Source: Paludibacteraceae bacterium
GTDB taxonomy: Bacteria; Bacteroidota; Bacteroidia; Bacteroidales; Paludibacteraceae
Length of the DNA: 5,486 bases
Direction of reading: 5' to 3'
Assembly: GCA_947471245.1 (NCBI GenBank)
Contig: CANIXM010000153.1
Span: 1 to 5,486 of the forward strand
The first letter of the stretch is position 1; the number at the start of each line of letters is the position of its first letter. Below are positions 1-4,959 of this stretch, in pieces. The notes under the pieces are model-generated. The model made no database searches. It was not told the origin of the DNA and was given only the letters and a program-made list of their open reading frames with translations. The position numbers and the translations under genes were made by a program.

Positions 1-40
1 ATTTCGATTAATCGGAATTTGTTATGTGTACTTTTCCAAA

Positions 41-60
41 GATAAAATTTGGCTAAAGCC
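41..60. repeat. Short palindrome GGCTAAAGCC in the upstream non-coding region
   Basis: A perfect 10-bp inverted repeat, GGCT-AA-AGCC, occupies 51-60 and is preceded by AT-rich sequence (GATAAAATTT). It lies about 20 bases before a second imperfect palindrome. Paired short palindromes of this kind resemble REP-like intergenic elements that I associate with RAYT (IS200-like) transposases in Bacteroidota; that link is inference from memory. No protein-coding sense was found here: the forward frames meet stops at 43-45 and 71-73, so any tail of an upstream gene would be at most a couple of dozen residues. Confidence 0.35.
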
Positions 61-76
61 TTGTGATTCTTGAATA

Positions 77-102
77 TTTATTCCGCCCCATAAATGGGAC
101 GG
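77..102. repeat. Imperfect palindrome, copy 1 of a shared intergenic element
   Basis: CCGCCCCAT (83-91) faces ATGGGACGG (94-102), giving eight pairs and one C-A mismatch with a very small loop. A second, overlapping inverted repeat uses TTTAT (77-81) and ATAAA (90-94). The two pairings cannot form together. A related arrangement appears at 1629-1653 in front of the next gene. It is probably a small dispersed palindromic element rather than a specific operator of the GH1 gene. It lies about 110 bases before the GH1 start, with no T-run that would make it a convincing terminator. Confidence 0.5.
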
Positions 103-160
103 CAATTGAAATAAACACATTCTATTTATGTGGTTAAATTTTAAATTATATAACTCAAAT

Positions 161-178
161 CTTTTGTGCCTTTTGTGG
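161..178. repeat. 9-bp tandem repeat (CTTTTGTGC / CTTTTGTGG)
   Basis: Two adjacent 9-bp units differ only at the last base and are followed by TTTAATTATTAT. A partial echo, TGTGGTTAAATTTT, starts at 131, compared with TGTGGTTTAATTAT from 174. Similar 'CTTTGTGTCTTTGTGGTTAAA' strings recur in the intergenic DNA of many bacteria, and their role is not known to me. Together with 1-160 this makes a 212-base gene-free leader with no clear TAnnTTTG promoter; the nearest match is AAAATTTG at 44-51, with one mismatch. Confidence 0.55.
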
Positions 179-212
179 TTTAATTATTATCCAACAAATT
201 TTACAACCAACG

Positions 213-1550
213 ATGATTAAATATTCGAAGCAAGATTTTGGTGATGATTTTGACTGGGGTGTTACTATCTCTTCCTACCAAGTGGAGGGTGCTCATGATT
301 TACATGGGCGAGGCATGTCTATATGGGATAAGTTTTCTCATCAAGGCAAACGCATAGAAGATGGCTCCGATGGTACTATAGCATGTGACTTTTATCATCG
401 ATACGAAGAAGATATTGACATTGTCAAATCATTGAACCTTAAAAACTTCCGCTTCTCTCTTGCTTGGCCTCGCATACTGCCTAATGGAACGGGAGCTGTC
501 AATCAGGCTGGTATCGATTTCTATAACAAAGTTATAGATTACTGTTTGGCTAAAGGAGTGACACCATGGCTTACACTCTACCATTGGGATTTGCCACAGG
601 TGCTGGAGGATAAAGGTGGCTGGACCAACAGAATGATAGTCAATTGTTTCAAAGAATATGCCGATGTATGCTCACGTGCATTTGGTGATAGGGTGAAAAA
701 CTGGATAGTCATCAATGAGCCATTTACATACACCGCTTTGGGTTATCTATTTGGTTATTATGCCCCAGGCAAATTTGGGATCAACAATTATATCCCAGCA
801 GTTCACCATTCTACCCTCTGTCAAGCCGAAGGTGCTAGAGTGATCAGACGCAATGTCCCTGATGCAAATATCGGAACTTCTGTGGGATGCTCACATGTGA
901 GTCCAGCCTCCGACGCTCCACGTCATGTGGCCGCTGCCAAACGGATAGATGTGATGTTTAATCGCATTCACATAGAACCGCTACTGGGCATGGATTATCC
1001 CATCAGGGATTTACCAGCTTTGGAGCGAATAGAAAAATACATACAGCCTTATGACCCTGAGCTGATTAAGTTTGACTTTGATTTCATTGGTGTACAGAAT
1101 TATTATTCGCTCGTGGCTTATGATGTGCCTTTGGTGCCATATATCGGAGCGCTTATAAAGCCGTTTCATAAGCTCAATCGGCCCTTGACGGCCAATGGTT
1201 GGGAGGTTTATCCAGAAGGGATTTACAAAATCCTGAAACAGTTTGGGGAATATCCAATCAAGAAATTAATGGTTACCGAAAATGGGGCTGCTTTCTATGA
1301 TAAAGTTCAGAATGGCAAGGTGCATGATAAAAAACGTGTGGAATTCCTTCAGAAATACATCGGGCAAGTCTTGCGAGCTAAGAACGAGGGAGTGAATATT
1401 GGTGGATATTTTGTGTGGTCACTGATGGATAACTTCGAATGGAAAGCTGGTTTCAAATCGCGTTTTGGTATTGTACATACCGACTTCAAAACACAAAGAC
1501 GTATCATTAAAGACAGCGGACGATGGATCAGAGAGTTTTTAGAAGAATAA
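213..1550 (+). CDS. Glycoside hydrolase family 1, beta-glucosidase type
   Basis: This 445-residue enzyme is a full-length single-domain GH1 (TIM-barrel) retaining glycosidase, expected to release glucose or a related sugar from beta-glucosides or cello-oligosaccharides. The family's N-terminal signature fits residues 13-27 (F-x-W-G ... SSYQVEGA). The acid/base is Glu169 in INEP and the nucleophile is Glu356 in VTENG. Sugar-binding positions are also present: Gln23, His124-Trp125, Asn168, Tyr297/Tyr298, Trp402 and Glu409-Trp410. Glu409 in NFEW argues for a non-phosphorylated substrate, because 6-phospho-beta-glucosidases usually carry Ser here with Lys/Tyr nearby. There is no signal peptide, so it should be cytoplasmic and act on imported sugar. 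The ATG at 213 sits the usual few residues before the signature. No transporter, SusC/D pair or regulator is adjacent, so the exact substrate is undetermined; beta-galactosidase or beta-fucosidase side activity is possible. Confidence 0.95.
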   Translation: MIKYSKQDFGDDFDWGVTISSYQVEGAHDLHGRGMSIWDKFSHQGKRIEDGSDGTIACDFYHRYEEDIDIVKSLNLKNFRFSLAWPRILPNGTGAVNQAGIDFYNKVIDYCLAKGVTPWLTLYHWDLPQVLEDKGGWTNRMIVNCFKEYADVCSRAFGDRVKNWIVINEPFTYTALGYLFGYYAPGKFGINNYIPAVHHSTLCQAEGARVIRRNVPDANIGTSVGCSHVSPASDAPRHVAAAKRIDVMFNRIHIEPLLGMDYPIRDLPALERIEKYIQPYDPELIKFDFDFIGVQNYYSLVAYDVPLVPYIGALIKPFHKLNRPLTANGWEVYPEGIYKILKQFGEYPIKKLMVTENGAAFYDKVQNGKVHDKKRVEFLQKYIGQVLRAKNEGVNIGGYFVWSLMDNFEWKAGFKSRFGIVHTDFKTQRRIIKDSGRWIREFLEE

Positions 1551-1555
1551 ATTTG
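1548..1555 (+). promoter_or_regulatory. Possible Bacteroidota -7 box TAAATTTG overlapping the GH1 stop
   Basis: TAAATTTG matches the TAnnTTTG consensus of the Bacteroidota primary sigma factor exactly, and its first three bases are the GH1 stop codon. If used, transcription would start near 1562 and give a leader of about 115 bases for the secreted-protein gene at 1680, carrying the inverted repeat at 1615-1668. I see no good -33 TTG/TTTG partner upstream, so this may be a chance match. Confidence 0.25.
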
Positions 1556-1614
1556 GACACGCAAGGAAATTGAAAATCGACTTAGTCATTGATTGTTAAC
1601 TACAAATCTTCTCT

Positions 1615-1670
1615 TAAAGTCCCCGCAGTTTATCCCGTCATAAACGGGAGGGGATTTAGGGGGCTTTATT
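1615..1670 (+). terminator. Nested inverted repeat, possible GH1 terminator
   Basis: TAAAGTCCCC (1615-1624) pairs with GGGGGCTTTA (1659-1668), ten pairs including one G-T, around an inner stem TCCCGT/ACGGGA (1633-1638 and 1644-1649) with loop CATAA. The outer right arm ends in CTTTATTT, and the matching A-run on the left gives the look of an A-tract/T-tract terminator, but the T-run is short and interrupted. It ends only 12 bases before the next start codon. It could instead be a dispersed palindrome sitting in the leader of the downstream gene. The rest of 1551-1614 shows nothing else I can name. Confidence 0.4.
1629..1653. repeat. Imperfect palindrome, copy 2 of a shared intergenic element
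   Basis: The core TTTATCCCGTCATAAACGGG (1629-1648) lines up with 77-98 (TTTATTCCGCCCCATAAATGGG) after a 2-base gap. Both begin with TTTAT, carry a central ATAAA and finish with a GGGA-containing arm. As in copy 1, two overlapping pairings are possible: TTTAT with ATAAA, or CCCGT with ACGGG. Both copies are followed within about 25 bases by AAACACAT (113-120 and 1674-1681), although the spacing differs. Confidence 0.45.
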
Positions 1671-1679
1671 TACAAACAC

Positions 1680-2666
1680 ATGAATTTACGAATCCTATTA
1701 TTCGCTTTGATAAGCGCACTCACTTTTAGCTCACTATCGGCTGCCGAAACAGGATGTACCGATCCATTGGCTACCAATTATAAACAGAGTGCCACCGAAA
1801 ATGATGGCAGTTGTGTATATATCGACACCATTATTAGTCCTGTAAGTAGCCTGGAACTGCCTGCCGATGTGAATGAAACTTCAGGTCTGATGTTTTGGAA
1901 TAATAAGTTGTGGACGCACAATGACAGTGGCAATAATACCAACCTATATGCCATCGATTCCATTTCTGGAAAAGTGCTTCAAAGCTTTAAGTTGCTCCGT
2001 GCCAAAAATGTGGACTGGGAGGAAATAACTCAGGACAAAGATTATATCTATTTGGGTGATTTTGGTAATAACAATGGAAACCGACAGGACTTGAGGATTG
2101 TCAAAATTCCAAAAGTAAAGATGTTTACACTAGCACCCCGACTAGATACCATTCAGTTTTCGTACTCCAATCAGACTGACTTTGTCTCGCCTGGTGCGCA
2201 CAAAACCAATTTTGACTGCGAAGCAATGATAGTAACTGCCGACAGTATTTACCTATTTACCAAGCAGTGGGTTGCCAATAAAACTTCCATCTACTCGTTA
2301 TCAAAATCACCTGGCACACAAGTAGCCAAACTGATTACCACGTTCAATGTACATGGATTAATCACCGGAGCCAGTTTCATGGAGGACAAGCGCATCATCG
2401 CATTGACTGGATACACCACGCTACTTCAACCATTCATTTACTTACTCTATGATTTCAAAGGAACAGACTTTTTTGGAGGCAATAAACGAAGAATGCCTTT
2501 GTCGCTGATGTTTCATCAAGTGGAGGCTATAGCCACCACCGACGGAAAGAAGTATTATATTTCTAATGAAAGTTTCGCTAAGCAGCCCTATTTTAGTACG
2601 GTTCAGAAGTTGCACACGCTTGATTTAGGCTTTTGCTTATCGGATTATTTGTCATCCATCAAATAA
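1680..2666 (+). CDS. Secreted propeller-like protein with N-terminal GCTDP cysteine module
   Basis: This 328-residue exported protein has a Sec signal peptide (residues 1 to about 22, hydrophobic core LLFALISALTF, cleavage near SAA-ET). It is followed at once by a small two-cysteine module, GCTDPLATNY...NDGSC (Cys26 and Cys45), known as a short repeat in secreted proteins of marine and gut Bacteroidota; the two cysteines could form a disulfide. From about residue 60 the sequence has spaced motifs ETSGL, WTHNDSGN, LYAID, VDWEEI, YLGDFGNNNG and DCEAM, then many beta-strand-like segments. This pattern belongs to a family of uncharacterised extracytoplasmic propeller-like proteins ('HNDSGD...DWED(I)...GDxGDN'), sometimes loosely described as esterase/phytase-like. 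The Asp/Glu/Asn-rich motifs would suit metal binding (inference). No T9SS C-terminal sorting domain is visible. The function is not known. It leads a run of three exported proteins. Confidence 0.8.
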   Translation: MNLRILLFALISALTFSSLSAAETGCTDPLATNYKQSATENDGSCVYIDTIISPVSSLELPADVNETSGLMFWNNKLWTHNDSGNNTNLYAIDSISGKVLQSFKLLRAKNVDWEEITQDKDYIYLGDFGNNNGNRQDLRIVKIPKVKMFTLAPRLDTIQFSYSNQTDFVSPGAHKTNFDCEAMIVTADSIYLFTKQWVANKTSIYSLSKSPGTQVAKLITTFNVHGLITGASFMEDKRIIALTGYTTLLQPFIYLLYDFKGTDFFGGNKRRMPLSLMFHQVEAIATTDGKKYYISNESFAKQPYFSTVQKLHTLDLGFCLSDYLSSIK

Positions 2667-2742
2667 CATGCACCTATGTCTCAAAGATTTTTTTAGAATG
2701 TTTAAACCTTATACCTCATAATATACATAGACTTATTTAAAA

Positions 2743-3600
2743 ATGAAACACCCTAAACTTGGCATTCTCATTGCTTGCATTTGCCTAACATCCTCATTTC
2801 TAAAGGCGCAGAATACAGACACTGTCAAATATACATTAAAATCGGTGTCTAATAATTTTAGTATTCCACAGTTGACCATCAATGATGCCTATCTCTCACC
2901 ACTTGAATACAAAGGGATTGGAGTCGGGTTTGGTCGGATTACTGATCAGTTTCTTTCACCCCAAAACACCAACTTCTCGTTTCATTCTCGTCAAAGCGGC
3001 ATCATGGGTTTTACTACCAATCCTACCTCATCAGCCTTTATGACTTATGTGGCTTATAATTATGGTTGGGGATATTACTATCATTATCGACCCATGAGCG
3101 GCATGCAACTCCTTGTTGGTGGCGTGTGGGATTATGAATTGGGTTATAAATCCAATTCCAGAAATGTAAATAATTCTACCAACATTGACCTGTCATCATC
3201 CATCAACCTTGCTCTTGGTTTTAAGTACAACATCATCACACCTAAGCGGATTATGCGAGTGAGTATGACCATCGAAACTCCATTGGTGGGCTATATGTTT
3301 GTGCCCATGGGTGGAATGTCATATTATGAAATACTGGTTATGGGTAATTTTGACAACTGCTCCCATCTCAGTCATATCTTCAACAGGCAGGGCTATAAAC
3401 AAACTTTTGCTTTTGAAATCCCACTCAAACGAATGACTTGGCGTGTGGGACTGTCATCACAGAACATTATATATCAAGCTAATGGAATGACGTTTACCAA
3501 TAAGTCTTCGGCTATCACCTTGGGAGCTTCATTTGATATGGCTGTGTTCAGTGGCCGAATCAATTCTGCACCAGCCAATTTTCTGAATGCAAATAATTAA
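2743..3600 (+). CDS. DUF3316-like exported protein, probably outer-membrane associated
   Basis: This is a 285-residue protein with a signal peptide (residues 1-22, LGILIACICLTSSFLKA, cleavage before Gln23 in the usual Bacteroidota KA-QN style). The mature part begins DTVKYTL and contains YLSP (50-53), an aromatic stretch YYYHYRPMSG (111-120) running into LLVGG, then ETPLVGYMFVP (178-188), SYYEI (193-197) and a final strand-like region to GRINS. I recognise this layout as DUF3316, a Bacteroidia family of unknown function. The many aromatic, alternating-polarity segments would fit a beta-barrel or beta-rich envelope protein, which is inference. The start at 2743 is preceded by an A-rich stretch and no Shine-Dalgarno. 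The 76-base gap before it has a T7 run at 2688-2694 without a preceding GC-rich stem, so read-through from the previous gene is plausible. Only 33 bases separate it from the peptidase lipoprotein. Confidence 0.8.
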   Translation: MKHPKLGILIACICLTSSFLKAQNTDTVKYTLKSVSNNFSIPQLTINDAYLSPLEYKGIGVGFGRITDQFLSPQNTNFSFHSRQSGIMGFTTNPTSSAFMTYVAYNYGWGYYYHYRPMSGMQLLVGGVWDYELGYKSNSRNVNNSTNIDLSSSINLALGFKYNIITPKRIMRVSMTIETPLVGYMFVPMGGMSYYEILVMGNFDNCSHLSHIFNRQGYKQTFAFEIPLKRMTWRVGLSSQNIIYQANGMTFTNKSSAITLGASFDMAVFSGRINSAPANFLNANN

Positions 3601-3633
3601 TATTTCCTATCTGATAAAGTTTAGCGAACTACT

Positions 3634-4677
3634 ATGAAAACAAGAATTTTACAAATCCTATTTCTGACTGCTGTATTGACATCCTGCATTGACCAGCCAG
3701 TAGTAATTCCCAATACGCCAAGTGATAATTTTGAAGCACTTTGGAAAATTGTGGATACCAAGTACTGCTATCTGGATTATAAGCACATCAACTGGGACTC
3801 TATCCACCAAGTGTATAAAGTCAAAGTGGACTCATTTGCCACTGTCAGCAAAAATAATAAAGATACACTTCAATCGGAAAGAGATTTTTTCAACATAATG
3901 AGTGGCATGCTCCGTGAATTGAAGGATGGGCACGTCAATCTGTACTCTCCATTCAACAGAAGCAGGTATTGGAATTGGTACCAGGACTATCCATCCAATT
4001 TCAGCTCCTCACTCCTCTACTCCGACAAGTATTTGGGCAAAAATTACGACAGTGTTAATGGACTTCAATATGCAAAAATTAACGGCGGTAAAGTGGGATA
4101 TATTTATTACGGAAGTTTTGAGAGTAGTTTTACAACCCAAAATATCAAGTACATCTTCGACTATTTTTCAAATTGTCAAGCACTCATCATAGACGTGAGA
4201 AACAATGGTGGTGGCTCTGCCGATTTGGCCAAAACACTGGCTACTTATTTTTTTACCGAGAAAAAGACAGTTAGCTATTTTCGACATAAAACGGGAACAG
4301 GTCATTCGGATTTTGGGACACCTGCTCCTGAAATCATTATCCCAAATGCCAAAGAACCACAATGGAAACTGCCAGTGGCAATACTCACCAACAGACTGTC
4401 ATACAGTGCTACCAATGACTTTGCATGCATGATGAAGCAAGCTCCAAAGGCAATTTTGGTGGGCGATAACACTGGTGGCGGTGGCGGTCTACCCATGTCA
4501 TCCGAACTCCCTAATGGGTGGATGGTGCGCCTATCACAAGTTCAAATGATGGATGCCAATATGAATCAAATAGAGTGGGGCATAGCTCCGACCTACCCAT
4601 GTGCATTGCTACAGGCTGATGTGGATAAAGGTGATGACACCATCATCGAAAAGGCAGTATCATTGTTGGTAAAATAA
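3634..4677 (+). CDS. S41 family peptidase lipoprotein (tricorn/IRBP-like type)
   Basis: This 347-residue lipoprotein has signal peptide MKTRILQILFLTAV and lipobox L15-T16-S17-C18, so Cys18 should be lipidated and the protein membrane-anchored outside the cytoplasm. Residues 30-110 form the helical N-terminal part (FEALWKIVDTKYCYLDY ... LKDGH). The peptidase core follows: KVGYIYYGSF (153-162), ALIIDVRNNGGG (183-194), LSYSATNDF (255-263) and VGDNTGGGGGLP (276-287), then IEWGIAPTYPC (313-323). Aligning by motif with CtpA/Prc peptidases makes Ser258 the nucleophile. The usual catalytic Lys position is Gly283, so this is not a Ser-Lys enzyme. His100 of DGH and Glu314 fit the tricorn-type Ser/His/Glu arrangement instead. 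I see no PDZ domain. Substrates are unknown. It is probably translated from the same message as the DUF3316-like gene. It could be a proteolytic quality-control or processing enzyme of the envelope (inference). Confidence 0.9.
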   Translation: MKTRILQILFLTAVLTSCIDQPVVIPNTPSDNFEALWKIVDTKYCYLDYKHINWDSIHQVYKVKVDSFATVSKNNKDTLQSERDFFNIMSGMLRELKDGHVNLYSPFNRSRYWNWYQDYPSNFSSSLLYSDKYLGKNYDSVNGLQYAKINGGKVGYIYYGSFESSFTTQNIKYIFDYFSNCQALIIDVRNNGGGSADLAKTLATYFFTEKKTVSYFRHKTGTGHSDFGTPAPEIIIPNAKEPQWKLPVAILTNRLSYSATNDFACMMKQAPKAILVGDNTGGGGGLPMSSELPNGWMVRLSQVQMMDANMNQIEWGIAPTYPCALLQADVDKGDDTIIEKAVSLLVK

Positions 4678-4701
4678 GTGGTGATGCCAGGAGGTTATGC
4701 A

Positions 4702-4755
4702 CATATTGTCCTTTCAGGACACGAGAATCTCAGTTCCCTGAAAGGGGACAATATG
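4702..4755. repeat. Long imperfect hairpin in the intergenic region
   Basis: CATATTGTCCTTTCAGG (4702-4718) is the reverse complement of 4737-4755 apart from two extra G residues in the right arm, giving 17 pairs with a 2-base bulge around an 18-base loop (4719-4736). The loop contains its own small GAG-AAT-CTC symmetry. There is no T-run after either arm, so it is not an ordinary terminator. With the palindrome immediately downstream it has the two-hairpin look of REP/BIME-type elements. Confidence 0.7.
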
Positions 4756-4760
4756 AGTAA

Positions 4761-4779
4761 CCGTGGGTACAGCCCACGG
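4761..4779. repeat. Perfect 7-bp palindrome CCGTGGG-TACAG-CCCACGG
   Basis: CCGTGGG (4761-4767) and CCCACGG (4773-4779) are exact reverse complements with a TACAG loop; adding a T-G pair extends the stem to eight. It follows the long hairpin by five bases and is flanked on both sides by ATATGAGT (4751-4758 and 4780-4787). 'CCGTGGGTnnnnCCCACGG' strings beside ATAT-type flanks are familiar to me from Bacteroidota intergenic repeats linked to RAYT-like transposases. That link is inference, since no such gene is in this window. Confidence 0.65.
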
Positions 4780-4823
4780 ATATGAGTGCAGTCCGCAGAT
4801 ATGGGCGCATCCCACAGGTAAAG
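4767..4823. repeat. Three degenerate 19-bp tandem units
   Basis: Units begin at 4767, 4786 and 4805: GTACAGCCCACGGATATGA, GTGCAGTCCGCAGATATGG and GCGCATCCCACAGGTAAAG. Unit 1 and unit 2 agree at 14 of 19 positions, units 2 and 3 at 12, and units 1 and 3 at 11. All five differences between units 1 and 2 are transitions. The first unit overlaps the right half of the perfect palindrome. From 4824 to 4880 only weak, short inverted repeats are visible, for example AGCC/GGCT at 4859-4873. Confidence 0.5.
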
Positions 4824-4880
4824 TTGTTCGGAGACCTTCCAAACTTCGTCATGCAAGAAGCCGACCTCTGGCTGACATAT

Positions 4881-4920
4881 TAACAGCAAAAGGCACGAGA
4901 AATCGTGTCTTTTGCTGTTA
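4881..4920. terminator. Strong intrinsic terminator, possibly bidirectional, GAAA loop
   Basis: TAACAGCAAAAGGCACGA (4881-4898) pairs with TCGTGTCTTTTGCTGTTA (4903-4920), 17 Watson-Crick pairs plus one G-T, closed by a GAAA tetraloop of the stable GNRA class. The core stem GGCACGA/TCGTGTC is followed by TTTTGCTGTT and preceded by the complementary AAAA, the classic A-tract/T-tract design, and the opposite strand reads equally well. It would end transcription from the peptidase gene, leaving a 3' untranslated region of about 240 bases that holds the hairpins at 4702-4779, and it insulates the methyltransferase gene. Confidence 0.85.
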
Positions 4921-4938
4921 GAAAAATGAGTATATTTG
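4911..4938 (+). promoter_or_regulatory. Bacteroidota-type promoter for the methyltransferase gene
   Basis: TATATTTG (4931-4938) is an exact TAnnTTTG -7 box. A TTTG at 4911-4914, inside the terminator's right arm, could serve as the -33 element, but the 16-base spacing is a little shorter than the usual 19-21. Transcription would start around 4945, about 15 bases before the TTG start codon at 4960 and about 40 before the ATG at 4984. The leader is A-rich and has no Shine-Dalgarno, as is usual in this phylum. Confidence 0.6.
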
Positions 4939-4959
4939 CAATATAATTCCCATACAACA

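Noticed and set aside
1..73. Tail of an upstream coding region in + frames 1 or 2
   Set aside because: The frames stay open only to 43-45 and 71-73, the residues match no family I recognise, and the stretch is AT-rich with a palindrome, so a partial gene is not supported.
2681..2700. Terminator at the T7 run after the propeller-like gene
   Set aside because: The run at 2688-2694 has no stable GC-containing stem in front of it.
4470..4492. G-rich repeat (GGTGGCGGTGGCGG) as a quadruplex or microsatellite
   Set aside because: It encodes the glycine run after VGDNT that is common in this S41 subfamily, so protein sequence explains it.
3926..4496. Several short frames on both strands inside the S41 peptidase gene
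   Set aside because: They are shadows of the peptidase, which has a lipobox and all S41 motifs in its own frame.
4767..4823. CRISPR array
   Set aside because: The 19-bp units are adjacent without unique spacers, are degenerate, and no cas gene is present.
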